64,000 bases of DNA. It comes from Homoserinimonas aerilata. GTDB taxonomy: Bacteria; Actinomycetota; Actinomycetes; Actinomycetales; Microbacteriaceae. This document shows, one piece after another, positions 15,571-27,102 of the stretch. Position numbers and translations under genes: made by a program. The stretch is taken from NCBI RefSeq assembly GCF_006716125.1, contig NZ_VFOM01000001.1, positions 1-64,000 of the forward strand, read 5' to 3'. The first letter of the stretch is position 1; every line of letters begins with the position of its first letter. The notes below the pieces were generated by a model. The model had not been told where the DNA came from. It saw only the letters and a list, made by a program, of their open reading frames with translations, and did not search any database.

Positions 15571-16653
15571 ATGCAGCAGATGGATGGAACCGCAGACACC
15601 CCGGAGCTTGAGCAGCTGTACAAGGACTTCGAGGCGAACAACATGACGCCGCTGTGGACGCAGCTCGGCGACCTCATGCCGTTGCAGCCGAGCCCCGCTG
15701 CAATCCCCTTCGTGTGGCGCTGGAAGGTGCTGCACGACATCGCGCGGCGCGCCGGCCATCTCGTGCCCGTCGGGCGCGGCGGCGAGCGGCGCGCCATCGC
15801 CCTCGCGAACCCTGGCCTCCCCGGCACCGCGTATGCGACCCCGACGCTGTGGGCGGCCATCCAGTGGCTTGAGGGCCACGAGACAGCCCCCGAGCATCGT
15901 CACAGCCAGAACGCGTTCCGCTTCGTGGTGGAGGGTGAGGGTGTGTGGACGGTCGTCAACGGCGACCCTGTGCGCATGAGCCGCGGCGACTTCCTGCTCA
16001 CGCCGGGGTGGAACTTCCACGGCCACCACAACGAGACCGACCAGCCGATGGCGTGGATCGACGGCCTCGACATCCCGCTCTCGCACTACATGGATGTGGG
16101 CTTCTTCGAATTCGGCTCCGAGCGCGTCACCGACTACGCGACGCCCGACATCTCCCGATCCGAGCGGCTCTGGGCCTACCCGGGCCTGCGCCCGCTCTCG
16201 AGCCTCGACCCGCTCGTGTCGTCGCCGATCCCCGCCTACCGCTGGGAGTACACCGACCGCGCGCTCGCCGAGCAGCTCCTGCTCGAAGACGAGGGCCACC
16301 CGGCCACCGTCGAGCAGGGCCATGCTGCCGTGCGGTTCTCCAACCCGACGACAGGCGGCGACGTCATGCCGACGATCCGCGCCGAATTCCACCGACTCCG
16401 CGCCGGCGCCGCCACCCAGACCCGCCACGAGGTCGGATCGAGCGTCTGGCAGGTCTTCGAGGGCTCCGGCACCGCGGTGCTCGGCGACGTCGAACACAAG
16501 CTCGAGAAGGGCGACCTCTTCGTCGTCCCCTCGTGGGTACCGTGGTCACTGCACGCCAACGGCGAGCAGTTCGACCTGTTCCGCTTCTCGGATGCGCCCG
16601 TCATGGAGCGCCTCCACTTCAACCGCACCTACATCCCTGGAGAGAACAAGTGA
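15571..16653 (+). CDS. Gentisate 1,2-dioxygenase
   Basis: A 360-residue bicupin ring-cleavage dioxygenase. It opens gentisate (2,5-dihydroxybenzoate) to maleylpyruvate with O2 and Fe(II). The first cupin carries the iron ligands in HRHSQNAFRFVVEGEG (residues about 109-124) and the distal His in LTPGWNFHGHHN (about 144-155); LAWIDGLD-type residues follow as AWIDGLDIPL. The second cupin is at about residues 250-350 (RHEVGSSVWQVFEGSG). The length matches characterised enzymes. A ribosome site (GGAGAGGA) precedes the ATG. It is the first of a three-enzyme operon and its stop overlaps the hydrolase start (GTGA). 1-hydroxy-2-naphthoate dioxygenase is a related alternative, but the downstream genes favour gentisate. 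Confidence 0.92.
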   Translation: MQQMDGTADTPELEQLYKDFEANNMTPLWTQLGDLMPLQPSPAAIPFVWRWKVLHDIARRAGHLVPVGRGGERRAIALANPGLPGTAYATPTLWAAIQWLEGHETAPEHRHSQNAFRFVVEGEGVWTVVNGDPVRMSRGDFLLTPGWNFHGHHNETDQPMAWIDGLDIPLSHYMDVGFFEFGSERVTDYATPDISRSERLWAYPGLRPLSSLDPLVSSPIPAYRWEYTDRALAEQLLLEDEGHPATVEQGHAAVRFSNPTTGGDVMPTIRAEFHRLRAGAATQTRHEVGSSVWQVFEGSGTAVLGDVEHKLEKGDLFVVPSWVPWSLHANGEQFDLFRFSDAPVMERLHFNRTYIPGENK

Positions 16654-17492
16654 AACTCGCAACACTCCGCGCCGAGGCCCGCCCCGGCAGCAGCACCGTC
16701 GCCGTCCGCATCGACGGTGACGCCGCCGTCGAGATCGACGGATTCACGGATGTCGGTGCCCTGCTCGCGACGGAAGGCTGGCGCGACACCGCGGCAGCCG
16801 CATCCGGTGCGAGCCATGCGCTCGCCGACATCGAGCCGCAGCGTTGGGCTCCTGTCGTGCCGAAGCCCGGCAAGATCGTCTGCGTGGGCCTCAACTACGG
16901 CACCCACATCACGGAGATGGGCCGCGAACTGCCGGTGCATCCGACGCTGTTCGCCAAGTTCCCTGAGGCGCTCATCGGCCCGTTCGATGACGTCGAGATG
17001 CCCGCCATTTCGAACGAGGTCGACTGGGAGGCGGAGCTCGCCGTCATCATCGGCGCCCCCGCGCGCCGCGTCACCGAGGGCGAGGCGACCGCGCACATCG
17101 CCGGCTACGCCGTGCTCAACGATGTGACCATGCGCGACTACCAGTACCGCACGCTGCAGTGGCTGCAGGGCAAGACGTTCGAGAACACGACACCGTTCGG
17201 CCCGTACCTGGTGACGACCGACGAGTGGCAGCTCGGCCCCGACATGCGCTGCATCGTCGACGGCGACACCGTGCAGGACACGACGACGGCAGACCTGGTG
17301 TTCACGCCGGAGAAGCTCGTCTCCTACATCTCCGACATCGTCACGCTGAACGCGGGCGACGTCATCGCGACCGGCACCACCGGCGGGGTCGGCCACGCCC
17401 GCAAGCCCGCGCGCTACCTGAAGGACGGCTCCATCCTGGAGACCGAGATCGACGGGCTCGGCGCCCAGCGCAACCTGGCCAAGTCCGTCTAG
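16650..17492 (+). CDS. Fumarylacetoacetate hydrolase family protein (fumarylpyruvate hydrolase)
   Basis: A 280-residue FAH-family hydrolase. GKIVCVGLNYGTHITEMG (residues about 74-91) is the family entry motif; DWEAELAVIIG near residue 126 supplies the metal-binding Glu pair; YTVLND-like AVLNDVTMRDYQ (about 155) and TGTTGGVGHARKP near 247 complete the site. In the gentisate pathway it splits fumarylpyruvate to fumarate and pyruvate. The GTG start overlaps the dioxygenase TGA by 4 bases, so the two are coupled. Numerous FAH enzymes act on other beta-diketo acids; the assignment rests on the flanking dioxygenase and isomerase. Confidence 0.9.
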   Translation: MKLATLRAEARPGSSTVAVRIDGDAAVEIDGFTDVGALLATEGWRDTAAAASGASHALADIEPQRWAPVVPKPGKIVCVGLNYGTHITEMGRELPVHPTLFAKFPEALIGPFDDVEMPAISNEVDWEAELAVIIGAPARRVTEGEATAHIAGYAVLNDVTMRDYQYRTLQWLQGKTFENTTPFGPYLVTTDEWQLGPDMRCIVDGDTVQDTTTADLVFTPEKLVSYISDIVTLNAGDVIATGTTGGVGHARKPARYLKDGSILETEIDGLGAQRNLAKSV

Positions 17493-17498
17493 GCATCC

Positions 17499-17533
17499 GT
17501 TGTCGGCCCGGATGTCGCATCCGGGCCGACAAC
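17499..17533 (+). terminator. Strong intra-operon hairpin
   Basis: GTTGTCGGCCCGGATG pairs perfectly with CATCCGGGCCGACAAC across a TCG loop (16-base stem). It lies 6 bases after the hydrolase stop and 17 bases before the isomerase ATG, with no T tract. It may be a partial terminator, a transcript-stabilising structure or an RNA processing site that lowers expression of the isomerase and MarR genes relative to the dioxygenase. Confidence 0.6.
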
Positions 17534-17550
17534 CAAGCGAAGGAGTTCTG

Positions 17551-18303
17551 ATGGCCGCACGTACCGACAACGTCGACGACCCGAAGCTCGCGGCGGGCCT
17601 GCTGCTCGCGCGCCGCGGCACGGCATTCTTCTCCCGCAAGCTCAACGAGCTGAGCGACAGTGAGCTGTACGAGCCGTCGCTCCTCTCCGGGTGGACCCGC
17701 GCCCACCTCGCGGCGCACGTCGGCTACAACGCCCGCGCCCTCACGCGTCTCACCGAGTGGGCGGCGACGGGCGTCGAGACGCCCATGTACTCCTCGCCCG
17801 AGCAGCGCAACGACGAGATCCAGCTGGGGGCGACGCTCAGCGCGCGGGCGCTGCGCAACCTCAGCGACCACGCGATCGTGCACCTGAACGTGGAATGGCG
17901 TGACCTGCCCGCGGATGCCTGGGGTCGCCAGGTCAGAACGGCGCAGGGCCGCATCGTCCCCGTCTCCGAGACGGTCTGGATGCGCACCCGCGAGGTGTGG
18001 CTGCACGCGATCGACCTCGGCAACGGGGCGAGCGTGCGCGACCTGCCGACCGAGTTCGTCGACCGGCTGCTGCCGGAGGTCGTCGCACTGTGGAAGACGC
18101 GCGGCGACGCCGTGCCCAACCTGCTGCTGCGCGCCACCGACCGCCCCGATCTGTCGCTGCGACTCGATGACGCAGCCGACGCCGAGCCGGAGGTGCTCAC
18201 CGGCGAGGCCGCCCAGCTCCTCGCGTGGGAGACCGGACGCGCGAACACCGGGCTGCAGCTCTCGGGCGGCGGGCCCGTGCCTGTCGCGCCGCGGTGGCTC
18301 TGA
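17551..18303 (+). CDS. Mycothiol-dependent maleylpyruvate isomerase
   Basis: A 250-residue DinB-like/MDMPI protein. LLSGWTRAHLAAHVGYNARALTRL (read from residue about 46) carries the first metal-binding His of the four-helix bundle; a Glu/His pair follows in EVWLHAIDLGNG (about residues 148-159). The C-terminal MDMPI subdomain is present. Mycothiol is the actinobacterial thiol cofactor, and the enzyme converts maleylpyruvate to fumarylpyruvate between the two preceding enzymes. The start follows AGGAG. The gene completes the gentisate to fumarate plus pyruvate route. Confidence 0.88.
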   Translation: MAARTDNVDDPKLAAGLLLARRGTAFFSRKLNELSDSELYEPSLLSGWTRAHLAAHVGYNARALTRLTEWAATGVETPMYSSPEQRNDEIQLGATLSARALRNLSDHAIVHLNVEWRDLPADAWGRQVRTAQGRIVPVSETVWMRTREVWLHAIDLGNGASVRDLPTEFVDRLLPEVVALWKTRGDAVPNLLLRATDRPDLSLRLDDAADAEPEVLTGEAAQLLAWETGRANTGLQLSGGGPVPVAPRWL

Positions 18304-18330
18304 GCATCCGCCTCGTCCTAGGATCATCGG

Positions 18331-18777
18331 ATGCTGTCACCCGAGCTTGCGCGCTACACCGGCTACCTGGTTCGTCGCGCCCAGCAGCTGCATGCCGCAC
18401 TGTGGCAGCAGGAACTCCTGACGGAGAGCACCTCCGTGCAGTTCGGCGTGCTCAGCCTGCTCGCCAGCAACCCGGGTATCGACCAGCGCTCACTGGGCGC
18501 GCTGCTGCAGCTGGACCGTTCCACCGTCGCCGACGTCGTGCTGCGGATGGAACGCCGCGGCCTGATCGCGCGCGTGCGTGATGAAGGGGACCGCAGGAGG
18601 AACATCCTGAGCCTCACCGAGCAGGGCAGCGAGGAGCTCGCGACGCTGCTGCCGCATGCGGAGCGCGTGAACGAGGCCCTCGTCGGCGGGCTCGACGAGC
18701 GTGACCGCGCAGAGCTGAACCGCCTGCTGGGCATCCTGCTCGACACGCAGACGGCCCGCTCGCTCTCCGCTGGTTGA
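18331..18777 (+). CDS. MarR-family transcriptional regulator
   Basis: A 148-residue winged-helix regulator of normal MarR length. LSLLASNPGIDQRSLGALLQ, then LDRSTVADVVLRMERRGLI (residues about 35-75), is the HTH with the wing following (RVRDEGDRRRN). It probably represses the gentisate operon, with gentisate or its CoA/precursor as effector, and may bind the dyad at 15517-15534. A TAGGAT -10 box lies 6 bases before the ATG, so it can also be made as a leaderless message. The stop codon and last bases are shared with a family-A palindromic element, so the C-terminal residues may have been altered by it. Confidence 0.9.
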   Translation: MLSPELARYTGYLVRRAQQLHAALWQQELLTESTSVQFGVLSLLASNPGIDQRSLGALLQLDRSTVADVVLRMERRGLIARVRDEGDRRRNILSLTEQGSEELATLLPHAERVNEALVGGLDERDRAELNRLLGILLDTQTARSLSAG

Positions 18778-18805
18778 GGAGGCCGCCCGCGGCCGTCTCG
18801 AAACC
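18770..18805 (+). repeat. Family-A palindromic element
   Basis: CTGGTTGAGG then GGCCGCC/GGCGGCC-type inner arms then GTCTCGAAACC. The TGA of GGTTGAGG is the marR stop codon. The rest of the 203-base gap before sucC contains a TAGAGT hexamer (18893-18898) that may be the sucCD -10 box, leaving a leader of about 75 bases. Confidence 0.8.
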
Positions 18806-18980
18806 TCACCCGCGAGCAACCCCGGTGAAAGATTCGCCAGTCTTTCACCCCGAGCCGGACCTCTCTCGGGGAATCCCGCAGTGGGGTGCGGGTAGAGTTT
18901 CTTGAGGCACACTTCTGCGGCCCTGCTCTTTCGGTCCGCATGGACTTTCGCCACTTCCAGACAATTACGCGCGGATAGGA

Positions 18981-21072
<2,092 letters not shown>

Positions 21073-21086
21073 GGCTCACGCACCAA

Positions 21087-21116
21087 ACGGATGGCCCGCT
21101 TCGGCGGGCCATCCGT
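21087..21116 (+). terminator. Terminator of sucCD
   Basis: ACGGATGGCCCGC and GCGGGCCATCCGT pair perfectly (13 base pairs) around a stable TTCG loop, 14 bases after the sucD stop, followed by CGTT. Confidence 0.85.
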
Positions 21117-21177
21117 CGTTAACGGCCGCGCCACCCGCGCCCGCCCGCGCCCGCCCGCATCCGCCCGCCCCTCCATC

Positions 21178-21497
21178 TCGCCGAGACTGCACGTATTGCA
21201 CGTTTTGGCGTCCAAAGCGTACGGTTTGCGTACTCTCGGCGAAGTGTGTGGTCGCATCCGGGTGCCCGTCCCGCGCCACCACTTCACCACCCACTCCGCC
21301 CGCCTGCCCGTTCCCACCCCCTCCACTTCGCCGAGACTGCACGTATTGCACGTTTTTGCGCCCAAACCGTGCGGTTTGCGTACTCTCGGCGAAGTGTGCG
21401 GTCGCACCCGGGCGGCATCCACCTCACCCATTTCGCCGAGAGTACGCAGGTTGCACGTTTGCGGCGCGAAAGCGTGCGGTTTGCGTACTCTCGGCGA
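21178..21497. repeat. Array of three family-D inverted repeats
   Basis: Three 65-base elements (21178-21242, 21328-21392, 21433-21497), each starting TCGCCGAGA and ending TCTCGGCGA, with interiors that pair imperfectly (TGCACGTATTGCACGTTTT against GCGTACGGTTTGCGTACTC type arms). The first two are nearly identical and both are followed by AAGTGTGYGGTCGCAYCCGGGYG; the third has a variant left arm (GAGAGTACGCAGGTTGCACG) that mirrors the conserved right arms better. Before them lies a run of CCGCCCGC units. They fill the 481-base gap between sucD and the DUF6350 gene, where I see no coding region. Confidence 0.85.
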
Positions 21498-21553
21498 CGC
21501 GGTCGGCGGGGGAGCTGTGACGCCGCCGCAGCGCAGGTAGGGTCGGAGACGGT

Positions 21554-22771
21554 ATGAATCGCTCGCTCACCGCCGTCTTCTCCGCCCTGGAGGCGCTGCT
21601 CGTCGTCGGCATCGGCATCGGTATCTCGCTGGTTCCGCTGACGCTGATGTGGGGCATCCAGTACGGTCTGCAACTCGACTGGGTGCTGTTCTGGCGCGCC
21701 TCCGTCGACATGTGGCTGCTCGGCCACGGCGCGGGCATGACGGCGGCCCTCGATGAGGTGACGGCGGCGGCGCTCGGCCTGCCCGGAGCCGAAACCCCGT
21801 TCGTGCTGACGCTCGCCCCGCTCGGCTTCGGTCTGCTCACCCTGCTGCTCGGCCAGCGTGCGGGCCGGCGCATCGCCGAGACGCCGCACCACCTGCTGGG
21901 GCTCGCCGTCGCGGTCGTGACGTTCGCGGTGCTCGCGTTCGTCCTCGTGCTGACGGCGCTCCATCCGCTCGCCCGTCCCTCGATCGTGCAGGGCACCGCC
22001 TTCACGACGCTCGTCTTCGCGGTCGGCCTCGGCCTGGGCGCGGGGCTGGCCCGGTACCGTCTGGCAGGCTCGCGGCCGGTCGACGCGATCGACCGCCTGT
22101 GGGAGCGGCTCACGGACTGGCCTGTGCGGATGCGCGCCGTCGTCGGCAGCGCGCTCGTCGGCGCCGTTGCATCCGTCGCCGCGCTCGTCGTGGTCGCGTC
22201 TCTCGTGCTCGCCCTGCTGGTGGCCGTCAACTATGGCGACATCGTCGCCCTCTACGAGGGGGCGCACTCGGGGGTGCTGGGTGGGGTCGCGCTGACGCTC
22301 GCGCAGCTGGCCTTCGTGCCGAATCTGGTGATCTGGTGCGCGTCGTGGCTGCTCGGTCCCGGTTTCGCGATCGGCGCTGGTTCGGCCGTGTCGCCGCTCG
22401 GCACGGCGCTCGGGCCGATCCCGGCGATCCCTGTGCTGGGGGCGCTGCCGACGGGTCAACTCGCGTGGGGGTTCCTGGGGTTGCTCGTGCCGGTGGTGCT
22501 CGCGTTTCTCGTCGGCGTGCTGCTGAGCTCCCGCCTTCGCGGGGCGCTCGGTGCGCGTCCGGCGCTCGGCACGGTTCTGGCGACGGGCGGGGCGACCGCG
22601 CTCGGGGCGGGTCTGCTCATGGGGCTGCTCGCCTGGTGGTCGGGCGGTTCTGGCGGCCCGGGCCGGCTCGCCGAGTTGGGCCCGTCGCCGCTGCTTGTGG
22701 GGCTGTGCGCGGCGCTCGAGATCGGGCTGGCGTGCACCGCCGGGATGTTGGCGGCCCGCGCGCGGGAGTAG
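21554..22771 (+). CDS. DUF6350 family polytopic membrane protein
   Basis: A 405-residue protein with about nine hydrophobic segments and almost no polar loops. This family occupies the same slot between sucD and purN in many actinobacteria and is annotated as DUF6350 or PerM-like; function is unknown. Motif-like stretches are WLLGHGAGMTAAL near residue 55 and the glycine-rich IPAIPVLGALPTGQ near 280. A GGAG ribosome site precedes the ATG. The position between central-carbon and purine genes is conserved context rather than evidence of function. Confidence 0.8.
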   Translation: MNRSLTAVFSALEALLVVGIGIGISLVPLTLMWGIQYGLQLDWVLFWRASVDMWLLGHGAGMTAALDEVTAAALGLPGAETPFVLTLAPLGFGLLTLLLGQRAGRRIAETPHHLLGLAVAVVTFAVLAFVLVLTALHPLARPSIVQGTAFTTLVFAVGLGLGAGLARYRLAGSRPVDAIDRLWERLTDWPVRMRAVVGSALVGAVASVAALVVVASLVLALLVAVNYGDIVALYEGAHSGVLGGVALTLAQLAFVPNLVIWCASWLLGPGFAIGAGSAVSPLGTALGPIPAIPVLGALPTGQLAWGFLGLLVPVVLAFLVGVLLSSRLRGALGARPALGTVLATGGATALGAGLLMGLLAWWSGGSGGPGRLAELGPSPLLVGLCAALEIGLACTAGMLAARARE

Positions 22772-22894
22772 GGCGCGTGAGCCGGTTTCGGTACGGTCGC
22801 GCGACCCCGATCCCTCAAGCAGCAGGGTGATTCGCTGGTCGAGGTGTCGCCACCTGCGACGGGGCGGCCCTCATGGCGGCAGTAGGCTTGTCGA

Positions 22895-23481
22895 GTGCTG
22901 AAACTCGTCGTGCTCATCTCCGGTGGCGGCTCGAATCTGCGCTCGCTGCTGGAGGCTGCGCAGGATGCGGAGTATCCGGCCCGGGTGGTTGCGATCGGTG
23001 CCGATCGTGACGCGGAGGGCCTCGTGCACGCCGAGGAGTTCGGCATCCCGTCGTTCGCCGTCTCGTTCGCGAACTATCCCGACCGTGAGGCGTGGGGGGA
23101 TGCGCTGCTCGAGCAGGTTCAGCAGTGGCAGCCTGATCTGGTCATCCTGAGTGGGCTCATGCGCCTTCTGCCGCCGCGCGTGGTCGCGGCCCTGTCTCCG
23201 AATCTGATCAACACGCATCCGGCGTATCTGCCTGAGTTCCCGGGCGCGCATGGCGTGCGCGACGCGATCGCGGCGGGTGTGTCCGAGTCGGGCGCGAGTG
23301 TCATCGTCGTCGACAACGGGGTCGACAGTGGCCCGATCCTGTCGCAGCGCCGGGTTGCGGTGCTGCCGAATGACACCGAGTCGTCTCTGCACGACCGCAT
23401 CAAGCTCGTCGAGCGGGAGCTGCTGGTGCAGGTCGTGCTCGACATCGCCAATGGAACCATCGACCTGAAGGAGCTTGTCTC

Positions 23482-23485
<4 letters not shown>
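22895..23485 (+). CDS. purN: Phosphoribosylglycinamide formyltransferase
   Basis: A 196-residue GART enzyme that transfers a formyl group from 10-formyl-THF to GAR in purine synthesis. [18 protein letters not shown] (residues 4-21) is the GAR-phosphate loop; [20 protein letters not shown] (about 106-125) holds the catalytic Asn and His, and [11 protein letters not shown] (about 139-149) the catalytic Asp. The GTG start is preceded by a TAGGCT -10 box at 6 bases (leaderless). The 123-base gap before it carries decayed family-A fragments (GCTGGTCGAGGTG near 22835). It overlaps purH by 4 bases. Confidence 0.96.
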
Positions 23486-25104
<1,619 letters not shown>

Positions 25105-25119
25105 GCGGGGCCGGATGCT

Positions 25120-25155
25120 CGCTGGTTGAGGGGCATGGAGTACCGTCTCGAAACC
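25120..25155 (+). repeat. Family-A palindromic element
   Basis: CGCTGGTTGAGG, a short variable centre (GGCATGGAGTAC) and CGTCTCGAAACC, 15 bases after the purH stop. The outer arms are kept but the inner arms pair poorly. The remaining gap to 25293 holds a possible TAGTCT -10 near 25196 for the exporter operon. Confidence 0.8.
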
Positions 25156-25293
25156 TCATGGCGATGGGTGGTTGTCAGCGGGTGGGCGGAGGATCTAGTC
25201 TGTAAGGCTGCCCGCCGCACATCAGGGGTGCGGGCGGCAGGGTGAGAGGCCGCGCGGACCCGCGGCCCGCCCACCGATCCACAGGGACCACAA

Positions 25294-27102
25294 GTGCCAG
25301 AACAGCAGAAGCGCGCCGCCTCGTCGGGCGGAACCTTCCGGTCGATTGTGCGGGTGTACCCGTATGCGCGTCCGGCGATGCCGCGCATCTATCTGGGGAT
25401 GGCGGCGGCCCTGGTGGCATCCGTTGTCGCCCTTCTGATCCCGCAGGTGCTGCGCTCGCTCGTTGACGGCCCGCTGAAGGATGGCGATTCGGGCCAGATC
25501 GTCGCGCCTGTGCTCATCGTGCTCGGCTTGGGTGTGCTCGAGGCGGCCATGATCTGGTTGCGTCGCTGGTTCGTGCTGCTGCCGGGTACGGCCATCGAGG
25601 CGCGGATGCGCAACGGGCTGTATCACCAGCTTCAGGATCTGCCGGTCGCGTTCCATGACCGCTGGCCGAGCGGGCAGCTGCTGTCGCGTGCGGTGAGCGA
25701 TCTGAGTCTGATCCGCCGCTGGTTGTCGTTCGGCATCGTGCTGCTTGTGGTGAACACGGTGACGATTTTGATCGGGTTCGGCTTCCTGGTGGCCATCAAC
25801 TGGATGCTGGGGCTGCTGTTCCTGGTCTGCTCTGTGCCGCTCTGGATCTACGGTTTCGTGTTCGAGAACCGCTATTCGGTGGTGGCGCGGCGCAGCCAGG
25901 ACCAGAGCGGTGATCTGGCGACGACCGTGGAGGAGTCGGTTCACGGCATCCGCGTGTTGAAGGCGTTCGGTCGCGGCCGTGAGGCGTTGAGGGGTTTCGG
26001 CGTTCAGGCCGAGCAGCTGCAGGCGACGGAGATCGAGAAGGCGAAGGCGGTGGCCGGCATCTGGCTGTGGCTGCTGCTGGTGCCCGATGTGACGTTCGCG
26101 CTGGGCCTGCTCGGCGGCGTGTGGTTGGCCGTGGAGGGCCAGTTGACGGTGGGCGAGCTGGTGGCGTTCTTTGCGACGGCGACGGTGCTGCGCTGGCCTG
26201 TCGAGTCGATCGGGTTCCTGCTGTCGATGACGTTCGACACGCGCACCGCGGTCGACCGTTTCTTCGAGGTCATGGATGAGGTCAACGCGATTGCCGATCC
26301 GGATGCCCCCACGACGCTGGAGAAGGTGGAGGGTCGACTGGCCTTCGACGGTGTGCATTTCAGGTATCAGGATGCTGCTGCCGCATCCGCCGATCTCCTC
26401 GACGGTATCGAGCTGGTCGTCGAACCGGGCGAGACGATGGCGCTGGTCGGGCTCACGGGCAGCGGCAAGTCGACGATGACGGCGCTGGCCACGCGGCTGT
26501 ACGACGTCACGGGCGGAGCGGTCACGATCGATGGCGTCGACGTGCGCGAGCTGCGCCGCACCGAGCTGCGCCGGCACATCGCGATGGCGTTCGAAGACGC
26601 GATCCTGTTCTCGGCGAGCGTGCGCGACAATGTGCTCCTGGGGCGGCCGGATGCCTCGGAGGAGGAGCTCGCGGAGGCCCTGTCGATCGCGCAGGCCGAC
26701 TTCGTGTACTCGCTGCCGAAGGGCCTCGACACGCTCATCGGCGAGGAGGGTATGAGCCTTTCGGGTGGGCAGCGGCAGCGGCTGGCGCTGGCCAGGGCGG
26801 TCGCGGCGAAGCCTGCCGTGCTCGTGCTCGACGACCCGCTCTCCGCGCTCGACGTCGACACGGAGGCGCGTGTGGAGGCGGCCCTGCGCAGAGTTCTGGC
26901 GTCGACGACGGCGCTCATCGTGGCGCACCGGCCGTCGACGGTGGCGCTCGCCGACAGGGTCGCGCTGCTGGAGGAGGGGCGCGTGACCGCCGTCGGCACG
27001 CACTCCGAGCTGCTCGCGACGAGCGAGCACTACAGGTTCGTGATCTCGAGCCTCGAAGACGAAGACAAAGACGAAGACAGGCGAGAGGGGGTGTCGGCAT
27101 GA
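25294..27102 (+). CDS. ABC exporter half-transporter with degenerate ATPase site
   Basis: A 602-residue fused exporter: six transmembrane helices (residues about 30-320) and a C-terminal nucleotide-binding domain. Walker A is GLTGSGKST, the signature is [14 protein letters not shown], and the Walker B ends [12 protein letters not shown], with Asp where the catalytic Glu is expected; the Q-loop reads AFEDAILF, with Glu in place of Gln. The H-loop (VAHRPST) is kept. This is the degenerate half of a heterodimer, its partner being the next gene (4-base overlap). The GTG start lacks a strong ribosome site. Substrate is unknown; lipid-linked or drug export are common roles. Confidence 0.9.
   Translation: MPEQQKRAASSGGTFRSIVRVYPYARPAMPRIYLGMAAALVASVVALLIPQVLRSLVDGPLKDGDSGQIVAPVLIVLGLGVLEAAMIWLRRWFVLLPGTAIEARMRNGLYHQLQDLPVAFHDRWPSGQLLSRAVSDLSLIRRWLSFGIVLLVVNTVTILIGFGFLVAINWMLGLLFLVCSVPLWIYGFVFENRYSVVARRSQDQSGDLATTVEESVHGIRVLKAFGRGREALRGFGVQAEQLQATEIEKAKAVAGIWLWLLLVPDVTFALGLLGGVWLAVEGQLTVGELVAFFATATVLRWPVESIGFLLSMTFDTRTAVDRFFEVMDEVNAIADPDAPTTLEKVEGRLAFDGVHFRYQDAAAASADLLDGIELVVEPGETMALVGLTGSGKSTMTALATRLYDVTGGAVTIDGVDVRELRRTELRRHIAMAFEDAILFSASVRDNVLLGRPDASEEELAEALSIAQADFVYSLPKGLDTLIGEEGMSLSGGQRQRLALARAVAAKPAVLVLDDPLSALDVDTEARVEAALRRVLASTTALIVAHRPSTVALADRVALLEEGRVTAVGTHSELLATSEHYRFVISSLEDEDKDEDRREGVSA

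Noticed and set aside
21178..21497. Regularly repeated palindromes that could be taken for a CRISPR array
   Set aside because: Spacing is irregular, only three units exist, the repeat itself is a 65-base dyad and no cas genes are present. The same applies to 41135-41497.
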